From positions 1-46,369 of the forward strand of contig UQJV01000010.1 of assembly GCA_900541475.1 (NCBI GenBank): 46,369 nucleotides of DNA. The letters are read 5' to 3'. The notes under the pieces were generated by a model. The model saw only the letters and a list, made by a program, of their open reading frames with translations. It ran no database searches and was not told the origin of the DNA. Position 1 is the first letter of the stretch. Each line of letters opens with the position of its first letter. This DNA comes from an uncultured Collinsella sp. Its GTDB lineage: Bacteria; Actinomycetota; Coriobacteriia; Coriobacteriales; Coriobacteriaceae. Shown piece after piece: positions 1 to 6,737 of the stretch. The translations under genes and the position numbers were made by a program.

Positions 1-116
1 AGGCCCTTGCGGCCTAGTCGCTATTTAGGGCGTCCAAGATTTGGGGCGCAGTTCATGATCGGACGGGCTTTTTGGTGGGTATCATGGTTGAATGATCATT
101 AGGAGGTTTTCCCTAC
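1..116. other. upstream region of the MscS gene at the window edge
   Basis: No gene is seen. The first 15 bases form a small GC hairpin (AGGCC/GGCCT arms) that may be the end of a terminator cut by the window edge. An AGGAGG ribosome-binding site lies just before the ATG at 117. Confidence 0.4.
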
Positions 117-884
117 ATGGAATTGTTTGAGCCGATTCTTCATTTCTTTGAGCAACGGTGGGTCCACAACATCATCTGGGCCGGCATCTTGGCAATAGGC
201 ACGGCAATCGCCACCAAAGTCGTTTCCAAGACGCTGCGCCACCTACTCAACCGCGACGATAACCCGCTTCCAGCATCGAGCATCTTCATCAACATCGCTC
301 GCGCCGTCATCTGGATGATCGGCGGCAGCTTTATCCTCGACAACTGCTTTGGCATTAACGCAAACGCGCTCGTCGCCGCTCTTGGCGTCGGCGGCATCGC
401 CATCTCCCTGGGCTTTCAGGACACGCTCTCAAACCTTATCGGCGGCATGCAGGTGACCTTTATGGGCATCATCAAGCCTGGCGACAACATCGAGGTCGGT
501 GGCGTATCAGGCGTGGTCCAGGACATCACCTGGCGCCACACGACCATCGAAGATGCCTGCGGGCAGACTATCATCGTCCCCAACTCCAACATCTCCAAGA
601 ACACGCTCGTGCATTTGATGCCCTTTGGGCGCGTAGCCGTCCCCGTCGCGGTGAAAGACCCCTCAAAATGGGCTTCGCTCGACGCACTGGCAGACGAGCT
701 GACCAGCGCCACTAAAACGGCTGTCTCGCCCATCTCGGGTTTTGACAAGGAGCCGTATGTGCTCTTTAGCGAGATCGGCGACTTTGGCATTAAGGGCAAG
801 ATCATCTTTATCGTCAGCGACGACAGCACCACTTTCACGGCAGCCGACGCCTGCATCCGCGCCATCGCCCCCATCATCGCCTAA
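117..884 (+). CDS. MscS-family small-conductance mechanosensitive channel
   Basis: Membrane channel expected to open under membrane tension and release solutes during hypo-osmotic shock. The 255-aa protein has hydrophobic segments near residues 19-35, 56-75 and 82-112. The last is the Gly/Ala-rich pore helix (ALGVGGIAISLGFQD) typical of MscS TM3. A beta domain follows at about 113-170 with the conserved VPNSNI segment, then a short alpha/beta C-terminal part. It is near the minimal MscS length (E. coli MscS is 286 aa). The ATG start has an AGGAGG about 10 nt upstream. The TAA stop lies inside a 39-bp palindrome (883-921), and the next gene starts 93 nt downstream on the same strand. Family assignment is firm; the gating ion or solute cannot be read from sequence. 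Confidence 0.93.
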   Translation: MELFEPILHFFEQRWVHNIIWAGILAIGTAIATKVVSKTLRHLLNRDDNPLPASSIFINIARAVIWMIGGSFILDNCFGINANALVAALGVGGIAISLGFQDTLSNLIGGMQVTFMGIIKPGDNIEVGGVSGVVQDITWRHTTIEDACGQTIIVPNSNISKNTLVHLMPFGRVAVPVAVKDPSKWASLDALADELTSATKTAVSPISGFDKEPYVLFSEIGDFGIKGKIIFIVSDDSTTFTAADACIRAIAPIIA

Positions 885-921
885 ACCACCACAAAGGGGA
901 CAGGCACCTTTGTGGTGGTTT
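883..921. repeat. 39-bp REP-like palindrome, copy 1
   Basis: Perfect 14-bp arms (AAACCACCACAAAG / CTTTGTGGTGGTTT) enclose an 11-nt loop reading GGGACAGGCAC on the + strand. The left arm overlaps the TAA stop of the MscS gene. The same 39 bp occur at 3761-3799 with the loop inverted. It could act as a terminator for mscS, but no T-run follows it. Confidence 0.85.
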
Positions 922-977
922 CTCATCGTGGTACCATGGTTCATATCGTTGTTTAAACGACTAAGGGAGTAGACACC

Positions 978-2894
978 ATGGAAGAGGCCTATCGTCAAGC
1001 ACGCAAGCGCGGCGAGCAAGGACGTCGACGCGCCATTAGTCAAAGCGAGCATCCGTACCTCACGGACCTCGATAGCTTGGTCGCCCAGCTCCCCTTAGGT
1101 CAGCGAGAGAGCGTCGGCCTAAGGGACATTCCGCTCGAAATGGTCGTCGGTACGGTTACTAAGGGCCGTCAGTCCGCCTTTTCATGCAACTTTATGCCCT
1201 TGCTGCCGTTTAGCACCGAGTTCGCCCGCAAGTGGTCCAACCTCTACGACATCCAGGTGACCGAGGGCTATCGCGATCCCGTCATCGTCATCGAGTTCAT
1301 GCATCGGTTTTACGTCCAAGAGGGCAACAAGCGCGTCAGTGTCCTCAAATTCCTGGACGCCCCGACGGTTTCGGCCAAGGTCACCCGTCTCTACCCCGGC
1401 ACATGGGATTCCGTCGAAAGCCGCCTGTACGGTGAGTTCTGCGCGTTTTGGCGCGTCTGCCCCCTATACGAAATCGAGTTCTCACGCGAGGGAAGCTACG
1501 AGACGCTCGCCAAGATGCTCGGTCAGGACCTTATCGAAAAATGGCCGCAGAAAAAGGTCGACTACCTGCGCCACACCTTCTTACTCTTTAAGCGCGCCTA
1601 CCTTCGCGCGGGCGGCGACCACCTGGACATTACGCCCGCCGACGCCATGCTCGTCTACCTCAATGTGTACAACCAGGACCGCCTGCTGGATACACCGACG
1701 GATATCGTCGTAAACCGCCTGTGCAAGATCTGGCGCGAGCTGGTCATTGCCGGCAAAAATAACGAGGACAAGGTCGATCTTGTCGAAGCACCGAGCGTCG
1801 ATGAGGAGGAGTCGCCCGCCAAGTCCACCTCCGGCGTGCTCAGCTTCTTTATGGGCAAGACCGTCTATTCGGCGGCCAACCCCCTGCGCATCGCCTTTAT
1901 CCATGAGTTCCCCTGTGCGACGTCGAGCTGGGACAGCCTGCACGACCAAGGGCGTCAGTATCTCGATGAGCACTTTGGCGGTATCGTGCGCACCGAGGCG
2001 TTCGAGGACCGCCATGATCCGGACGCGTTCTACGCCGCCGTGGAAACGGCTGTCAAACATGGAGCAAACGTCATCTTCTCGACCTCGCACCGCCTGATGG
2101 AATACACGCTCAGGGCTGCCGTTGAGTATCCTCGGGTTCGGTTCCTCAACTGCTCTATCGGTCTTCCCCATCAAAGCGTCCGTTCGTACTTTGGCAAGAT
2201 GTACGAGGCCAAGTTCCTCCTGGGCGCCCTTGCCGCCAGCATGGCGGACAACCACCGCATCGGTTACCACGCGTCGGTCTTTGCCTCGGGCGCACTCAGC
2301 GAAATCAACGCCTTTGCGATTGGCGCCTCGCTGCTCGACCCCCGTGCGCAAATTATCCTGACCTGGGGCGATGTGCCTGCCGGTGGCCTTGCCGAGGCCA
2401 TGTGCCGCGAAGGCGTGAGCGTCATGACCGGCGCCGACATGTCAAAGCCGCTCGAAGATCCCACGGCCTACGGACTTCACCGCCTGATCAATGGCAAGGT
2501 TGCCGGCATTGCCATGCCGGTGTGGAACTGGGGCCGATATTACGAGCTTATCGTGCGAAGTCTGCTGCATGGCACCTGGGACGAGACCAGTGACGACAGC
2601 CGGGTCCGCGCCGTCAACTACTGGTATGGCATGAGCTCGGGCGTTATCGATATTCGCTACGCTCCGGGCCTGCCCTATCAGACGCGCAAGCTTGTTCAGC
2701 TACTCCGCAATGGCATCGTCGAGGGCTCCATCAATCCATTTGGCGGCGAGCTCCATAGCCAAGACGGCGTGGTGCAGATCGAGGGCTTTCCCCCACTGCC
2801 GAGCACTCAAATCGTCGAGATGGACTGGTTGGCCGACAACGTGGTGGGCACCATTCCGCAGCCCAACGATGAGCCGAAGGTCCACGCCCTATGA
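978..2894 (+). CDS. cytoplasmic ParB-like / BMP (PnrA-type) ligand-binding fusion protein
   Basis: 638 aa with no signal peptide or membrane segment. Residues ~50-140 resemble a ParB/Srx-type fold, with a YVQEGNKRVSVL segment near 112-123 matching the usual YVlDGnHR pattern. Residues ~150-260 are a helical linker ending in an acidic stretch (VDEEES). Residues ~301-600 match the BMP/PnrA family, which are normally lipoproteins binding purine nucleosides for ABC transporters (NPLRIAFIHEF start, GANVIFSTS, KMYEAKFLLGALAASM, IGYHASVFASG). Known BMP proteins are exported; this one is predicted to stay inside, so it may be a ligand sensor rather than a transporter part. No permease or ATPase genes lie nearby. 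Its TGA overlaps the ATG of the metallophosphoesterase gene (ATGA), so the two are translationally coupled. The BMP call is confident; the N-terminal assignment is weaker and the overall function unknown. Confidence 0.75.
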   Translation: MEEAYRQARKRGEQGRRRAISQSEHPYLTDLDSLVAQLPLGQRESVGLRDIPLEMVVGTVTKGRQSAFSCNFMPLLPFSTEFARKWSNLYDIQVTEGYRDPVIVIEFMHRFYVQEGNKRVSVLKFLDAPTVSAKVTRLYPGTWDSVESRLYGEFCAFWRVCPLYEIEFSREGSYETLAKMLGQDLIEKWPQKKVDYLRHTFLLFKRAYLRAGGDHLDITPADAMLVYLNVYNQDRLLDTPTDIVVNRLCKIWRELVIAGKNNEDKVDLVEAPSVDEEESPAKSTSGVLSFFMGKTVYSAANPLRIAFIHEFPCATSSWDSLHDQGRQYLDEHFGGIVRTEAFEDRHDPDAFYAAVETAVKHGANVIFSTSHRLMEYTLRAAVEYPRVRFLNCSIGLPHQSVRSYFGKMYEAKFLLGALAASMADNHRIGYHASVFASGALSEINAFAIGASLLDPRAQIILTWGDVPAGGLAEAMCREGVSVMTGADMSKPLEDPTAYGLHRLINGKVAGIAMPVWNWGRYYELIVRSLLHGTWDETSDDSRVRAVNYWYGMSSGVIDIRYAPGLPYQTRKLVQLLRNGIVEGSINPFGGELHSQDGVVQIEGFPPLPSTQIVEMDWLADNVVGTIPQPNDEPKVHAL

Positions 2895-3601
2895 AAATCC
2901 TTGCCATAGCCGATACCGAAGAACGATGCCTATGGGAGTGCTTTCGCAAGGAACGCTTTGAGGGTGTCGACCTGATTTTGTCCGCTGGCGATCTGGACCC
3001 GGATTATCTTGAGTTTTTGGTCACCGTCATCAACAAACCGCTCATCTACGTTCGCGGCAATCACGATGACCGCTACGCGCGTCATGCACCAGGCGGCTGT
3101 ATCTGTGTCGAAGACTCCGTTTACGTGTATCGCGGCATCCGCATTGCGGGGCTTGGCGGCTCCATGCGCTACCGAGATGGCGCCAACATGTACACCGAGC
3201 GCGAGATGGCCAAGCGCGTGCGCAAGCTGTCACGCAAAGTGAGGATGGTCGGCGGCTGCGACATCCTGCTGACCCATGCGCCCGCCGCCGGCATGGGCGA
3301 TCTGGATGATCTGCCACATCGAGGATTTGAATGCTTTAACACAGCGCTCGAATCCTGGAATCCCGACTACATGGTGCACGGGCATGTGCACCAATGCTAT
3401 GGTCGCGACTTTCAGCGTGAGCGTCAACATGCATGCGGGGCAATGATCATCAACGCAAGCGGCTATACGCAGTTTGAGCTCGACCAGACGCGCTACCCCA
3501 TCCGTGGCTGGCAGGCAGCCTGGCTCAACTCACAAACCATGCGCCGCGAGCTCAAGCGCCACGAGGCCATCGAGTCCTCAACCGCCAGAACCCCCTGGTA
3601 A
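2891..3601 (+). CDS. calcineurin-like metallophosphoesterase
   Basis: 236-aa cytosolic dinuclear-metal phosphoesterase. The five family motifs are in order: a degenerate first motif IADTEE (normally DxH, with His replaced by Glu), AGDLD, the GNHDD metal-bridging motif, THAP and HGHVH. The missing His of motif I is a deviation also met in some YfcE-like enzymes, so activity is likely but not certain. The gene overlaps the upstream BMP fusion by ATGA, arguing for joint regulation and perhaps a shared ligand such as a nucleotide or nucleoside; that link is inference. The substrate cannot be named. It is followed by a structured repeat (3625-3724) and converges with the rplA operon. Confidence 0.85.
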   Translation: MKILAIADTEERCLWECFRKERFEGVDLILSAGDLDPDYLEFLVTVINKPLIYVRGNHDDRYARHAPGGCICVEDSVYVYRGIRIAGLGGSMRYRDGANMYTEREMAKRVRKLSRKVRMVGGCDILLTHAPAAGMGDLDDLPHRGFECFNTALESWNPDYMVHGHVHQCYGRDFQRERQHACGAMIINASGYTQFELDQTRYPIRGWQAAWLNSQTMRRELKRHEAIESSTARTPW

Positions 3602-3624
3602 CCACCTTTAAGGCTTGACGCTGC

Positions 3625-3724
3625 GCCGGCCCCAAGCACCCCATCTCGCCCCTCAAGCCGTCGCTCGCGTACCAAAGTACGCGTCGCTCCTCTTTCGGGG
3701 CGACCTGGGGCACTTGGAACCGGC
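3625..3724 (-). repeat. ~100-nt structured hairpin element, copy A
   Basis: Read on the - strand this is a long imperfect hairpin: outer stem GCCGG-TT-CCAAG paired with CTTGG-GG-CCGGC (TT/GG as wobble), a TG/TG internal loop, CCCCA/TGGGG, a GG/GA loop, TCGCCCC/GGGGCGA, a tandem GA/GA loop, AAG/CTT, an unpaired GAGCGAC direct repeat on both sides, and an apical GCGTAC-TTTG-GTACGC stem-loop. It is 72/86 identical over its core to copy B at 16482-16583, with compensatory changes in the stems. It lies between the 3' ends of the metallophosphoesterase gene and the rplA operon. Confidence 0.75.
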
Positions 3725-3757
3725 TCGCTGCGATGCCATAACATTGACGCCAAAGTG

Positions 3758-3802
3758 CCAAAACCACCACAAAGGTGCCTGTCCCCTTTGTGGTGGTTTT
3801 GG
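3758..3802. repeat. 39-bp REP-like palindrome, copy 2
   Basis: The core 3761-3799 is identical to 883-921 but with the loop in the opposite orientation (CCTGTCCC instead of GGGACAGG on the + strand). Here the arms extend to 17 bp (CCA...TGG). It sits between hairpin element A and the rplA terminator. Confidence 0.85.
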
Positions 3803-3813
3803 CTCGAGATAGC

Positions 3814-3852
3814 AAGAAACCCGGTCCTGCACGAGACAGAACCGGGTTTCTT
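3814..3852 (-). terminator. rplA operon terminator hairpin
   Basis: 12-bp perfect arms (AAGAAACCCGGT / ACCGGGTTTCTT) lie 37 nt past the rplA stop. The T-run on the - strand side is weak (TTGCTATC), so termination strength is uncertain. Confidence 0.6.
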
Positions 3853-3888
3853 TGGCAATGCTTGCTTTGCTCAGGCAGTAACTAAAAG

Positions 3889-4596
3889 TTACTCAGCCAG
3901 GAAGTCACGCTGGATAGCGGGATCGACCTTGACGCCAGGGCCCATGGTGGAAGACACGGAGATGGACTTGACGTACTTGCCCTTAGCAGAAGAGGGCTTG
4001 ACGCGCAGGATCTCGGTGTACAGGGCGGCGTAGTTCTCGACGAGCTGCTGCTCGGAGAAGGACTTCTTGCCCAGGGGCACGTGGCAGATGCCGTAGCGGT
4101 CGGCGCGATACTCAACGCGGCCGGCCTTGAGCTCGGAGACCATCTTGGCGACGTCCATGGTCACGGTGCCGAGCTTGGGGTTCGGCATGAGGCCACGGGG
4201 ACCAAGGATCTTACCGATGCGGCCAACCTTGGCCATCATGTTCGGCGTAGCGATAGCGGCGTCGAAGTTGATCTCGCCCTTCTGAATCTGGGCGACGAGC
4301 TCGTCGGAACCGATGATGTCGGCGCCGGCAGCCTCGGCCTCGCGAGCCTTCTCGCCCTCGGCGAAGACGGCAACACGAATGGTCTTGCCGGTGCCGTGGG
4401 GCAGGGAGATGGAACCACGAATGTTCTGGTCAGCCTTACGAGTATCGACGCCCAGACGGAAGTGGGCCTCGACGGTCTCGTCGAACTTGGCGGTGTCGAG
4501 CTCCTTGATGAGCTTGGCAGCCTGAAGGGGGGTGTAGAGCGTGGCGCGGTCGATCTTCTCGGCAGCGGCGTTATAGCTCTTACCATGCTTAGCCAT
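3889..4596 (-). CDS. rplA: 50S ribosomal protein L1
   Basis: 235-aa primary rRNA-binding protein that forms the L1 stalk at the ribosomal E site; in other bacteria it also represses its own operon by binding mRNA. The sequence begins MAKHGKSY and carries the conserved LGPRGLMPNPK and GRVEYRADR segments. The chosen ATG at 4596 has GGAGGT 7 nt upstream; an ATG two codons earlier lacks that spacing. It is the last gene of secE-nusG-rplK-rplA, 117 nt after rplK. The usual next genes rplJ-rplL are not downstream, so the L1/L11 and L10/L7-L12 modules are split here. Confidence 0.98.
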   Translation of the reverse strand: MAKHGKSYNAAAEKIDRATLYTPLQAAKLIKELDTAKFDETVEAHFRLGVDTRKADQNIRGSISLPHGTGKTIRVAVFAEGEKAREAEAAGADIIGSDELVAQIQKGEINFDAAIATPNMMAKVGRIGKILGPRGLMPNPKLGTVTMDVAKMVSELKAGRVEYRADRYGICHVPLGKKSFSEQQLVENYAALYTEILRVKPSSAKGKYVKSISVSSTMGPGVKVDPAIQRDFLAE

Positions 4597-4713
4597 GTGC
4601 ATTACCTCCAGTGGTTAAACGGGCGTGAGCCCTCCCACATCGTATCGTGTGCCCTATTACACACATTTAACGGACGCCCCGGTTGGAGCACCCGTCATTA
4701 CCTAAAGAAATCG

Positions 4714-5142
4714 CTACTCAGCGATGGTGACGCCCATGGAACGGGCGGTACCGGCGATGATCTTCTTGGCGGCGTCAATGTCGTTGGCATTGAGGTCCGG
4801 CATCTTGATCTCGGCGATCTTGGTGAGCTGCTCCTGGGAGAGCTGGCCAACCTTGTCGGCCTGGGGCTTAGCGGAACCAGACTTGAGGTTCAGCTCCTTC
4901 TTGATGAGGTGAGCCGCCGGCGGGGTCTTGGTGATGAAGGAGAAGGACTTATCCTCGTAGACAGAAATCTCAACGGGGATGATGTCGCCCTTCTTGTCCT
5001 GCGTCTCGGCGTTAAAGGCCTGGCAGAACTGCATGATGTTCACGCCAGCAGCGCCCAGGGCGGGGCCGACGGGAGGAGCGGGGTTAGCTGCACCAGCAGG
5101 AATCTGGAGCTTAATGACGTTGGCAACCTTCTTCTCAGCCAT
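4714..5142 (-). CDS. rplK: 50S ribosomal protein L11
   Basis: 142-aa protein of the GTPase-associated centre that contacts 23S rRNA, EF-G and, in the stringent response, RelA. The N-terminal domain has the proline-rich PAGAANPAPPVGPALG segment and the C-terminal rRNA-binding domain ends near ARSMGVTIAE. The ATG at 5142 is chosen because it gives the family-standard length and has AAAGGA about 7 nt upstream; longer starts add five unsupported residues. It is preceded by nusG (122-nt gap) and followed by rplA. Confidence 0.98.
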   Translation of the reverse strand: MAEKKVANVIKLQIPAGAANPAPPVGPALGAAGVNIMQFCQAFNAETQDKKGDIIPVEISVYEDKSFSFITKTPPAAHLIKKELNLKSGSAKPQADKVGQLSQEQLTKIAEIKMPDLNANDIDAAKKIIAGTARSMGVTIAE

Positions 5143-5264
5143 GGTCATTCCTTTCAAATCACGAGTGTGAAGTAGTACTTGCTATATCGTAAGCACGCAC
5201 GTGTTAGAAGCACTCCTGAGATGAGCAGTCACAGAAGAAGCACGCTCGCGCGAACGGACAAAAC

Positions 5265-5801
5265 TTAAGCGATGACAGCGACCTGGTTAAAGTCGAGCTC
5301 GACCGGCGTCTCGCGGCCAAAGATCATCAGCATGACCTTGAGCTTGCCTGCCTCGGTGTTAACCTCGGAGACCTTGCCATCAAAGTCGGTAAGCGGGCCA
5401 TCGGTAACGCGGACGGACGTGCCGACCTCAATATCAACCGACGTACGCTTGGGCGAATCGCCCTTACCGGGACGACGAGTCATCTTATTGTACTCGTCGC
5501 GGGAAAGCGGAGCGGGCTTGCCGTTGCCGCCCAGGAAACCGGTGACACCGGGCGTGTTACGAACACACGTCCAGGCATCGTCATCCATCTCCATGCGAAC
5601 CAGGACATAACCCGGGAAGATCTTAGAATCCTTGGTCTCGCGCTTGCCACCCTCTTTGATCTCGGTGACGCGCTCCATAGGAATCTCGATATCAAAGATA
5701 CGGTCCTGCATGCCCATGGTCTCGATGCGATGCTCGAGATCGGACTTAACACGGTTCTCGTATCCAGAGTAAGTGTGAACGACGTACCAACGCTTAGACA
5801 T
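5265..5801 (-). CDS. nusG: transcription termination/antitermination factor NusG
   Basis: 178-aa factor that binds RNA polymerase and couples it to the ribosome or to Rho. The NGN domain occupies residues ~1-115 (RWYVVHTYSGYENRVK, then FPGYVLVRMEMDD). The C-terminal KOW domain is at ~125-178 (VGTSVRVTDGPLTDFDGKV). The gene starts 3 nt after the secE stop, the classical secE-nusG pair. Confidence 0.98.
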   Translation of the reverse strand: MSKRWYVVHTYSGYENRVKSDLEHRIETMGMQDRIFDIEIPMERVTEIKEGGKRETKDSKIFPGYVLVRMEMDDDAWTCVRNTPGVTGFLGGNGKPAPLSRDEYNKMTRRPGKGDSPKRTSVDIEVGTSVRVTDGPLTDFDGKVSEVNTEAGKLKVMLMIFGRETPVELDFNQVAVIA

Positions 5802-5804
5802 GGT

Positions 5805-6143
5805 TTAGCCCCTCAATCCGGAGAACAGAGCAAGAGCCTCGCCAAAGCCAGCATCGAGCAGAGCGATGACGACGCCGACAACGACCAGAGAAGCGCAAAC
5901 GACGACCGAGTAGTTCACGAGCTCCTTCTTGTCGGGCCACGTAACACGCTTCATCTCGGACTTCACCGAAGCGAAATACTTCTTGGTGCGGGCGAAGAAA
6001 CCAGGCTTCTCGTTCTTCTTAGACTTCGCAGCCTTCTCGCTCTTCTTGGCAACGGCCTTCTTGGCCTCAACCTTGGAGTTGGCGGCAGCTTTGTTGGCAG
6101 GCGCCTGCTGCTGTGCCTTCTTCTTGTTCTTCTTGTTGGCCAT
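5805..6143 (-). CDS. secE: preprotein translocase subunit SecE
   Basis: Small essential subunit of the SecYEG channel, 112 aa. Residues ~1-55 are a Lys/Ala-rich low-complexity extension (MANKKNKKKAQQQAPANKAA), common in actinobacterial SecE. The conserved cytoplasmic amphipathic part follows (FASVKSEMKRVTWPDKKEL), then one membrane segment at about 78-102 (VVVCASLVVVGVVIALL). It lies between tRNA-Trp and nusG, the arrangement seen widely in bacteria. Confidence 0.96.
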   Translation of the reverse strand: MANKKNKKKAQQQAPANKAAANSKVEAKKAVAKKSEKAAKSKKNEKPGFFARTKKYFASVKSEMKRVTWPDKKELVNYSVVVCASLVVVGVVIALLDAGFGEALALFSGLRG

Positions 6144-6182
6144 TTGGGTTACCTCCGCGCAATGCGCTTATACATGAGTAAA

Positions 6183-6210
6183 CCGTAAGCCCCCAAATGG
6201 GAGCTTACGG
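6183..6210 (-). terminator. hairpin between tRNA-Trp and secE
   Basis: 8-bp arms CCGTAAGC/GCTTACGG with inner CCC/GGG pairing. On the - strand it is followed by TTTACTC. It may attenuate readthrough from tRNA-Trp into secE or mark the tRNA 3' processing end. Confidence 0.45.
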
Positions 6211-6219
6211 AATAATGAC

Positions 6220-6295
6220 TGGCACGCCAGGAAGGACTCGAACCCTCAACACTCGGTTTTGGAGACCGATGCTCTACCAATTGAACTACTGGCGT
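6220..6295 (-). tRNA. tRNA-Trp (anticodon CCA)
   Basis: Full cloverleaf of 76 nt with the 3' CCA encoded. The acceptor pairs ACGCCAG with CTGGCGT; the anticodon loop is CTCCAAA within TCGGT/ACCGA; the T-loop is TTCGAGT. It lies between rpmG and secE on the same strand. Confidence 0.97.
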
Positions 6296-6308
6296 ATGTA
6301 ACTAGAGA

Positions 6309-6458
6309 CTAGCGAGTCTCTTTGTGCAGCGTGTGGTGACGGCACCAGGGGCAATACTTCTTGATCTCCATACGATCAGGCATGTTCGCCTTGTTCTTGG
6401 TGGTCGTATAGTTGCGGCGCTTGCACTCAGTGCACGCAAGAGTAACTAGAGTACGCAT
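6309..6458 (-). CDS. rpmG: 50S ribosomal protein L33
   Basis: 49-aa zinc-ribbon ribosomal protein. The translation starts MRTLVTLACTECKRRNY and contains two cysteine pairs, CTEC near residues 9-12 and CPWC near 36-39, so it is the zinc-binding (C+) L33 form. It ends HHTLHKETR. The ATG at 6458 gives the standard length, with GAAAGG upstream. It precedes tRNA-Trp-secE-nusG, the usual rpmG-secE-nusG order. A promoter candidate lies 46-75 nt upstream. Confidence 0.96.
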   Translation of the reverse strand: MRTLVTLACTECKRRNYTTTKNKANMPDRMEIKKYCPWCRHHTLHKETR

Positions 6459-6503
6459 GTATCCTGAACCTTTCATATCCGCCCCGTACGGGCACGAGAT
6501 GGT

Positions 6504-6533
6504 ACTTTATCAGCTCTATGTAAGTGCTGTCAA
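6504..6533 (-). promoter_or_regulatory. promoter candidate for rpmG-tRNA-Trp-secE-nusG-rplK-rplA
   Basis: On the - strand, TTGACA (6528-6533) and TAAAGT (6504-6509) are separated by 18 nt. The sequence upstream of the -35 (GAGGTTTTCA) is nearly the same as that of the tRNA-Tyr/tuf promoter at 8335-8364. Confidence 0.55.
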
Positions 6534-6677
6534 TGAAAACCTCGAATCAATTGGTTCTCGCAGGATCCATTCATATTTGGAACACATCAATGAAGCCAGC
6601 GAGATCTAATCGATCCCTCACGCTCGGCTTAAGGGCGAGCGAAGCGTAATCGGCGGGGAATAAGTCCCGCGTAGAAA

Positions 6678-6708
6678 AGAACCCGGCACCCTATAAGTGC
6701 CGGGTTCT
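6678..6708 (-). terminator. tuf: tuf terminator
   Basis: Perfect 12-bp arms AGAACCCGGCAC/GTGCCGGGTTCT with a 7-nt loop, followed on the - strand by TTTTC, 30 nt past the tuf stop. Confidence 0.88.
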
Positions 6709-6737
6709 CTCTAAGTCAGCTATATCAAAGAGCTAAT

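Noticed and set aside
3552..3720. A peptide pattern KEERRVLxYASDGLxG read in one frame of both hairpin copies
   Set aside because: Differences between copies are not enriched at synonymous positions, there is no ribosome-binding site, and stem covariation explains the conservation better.
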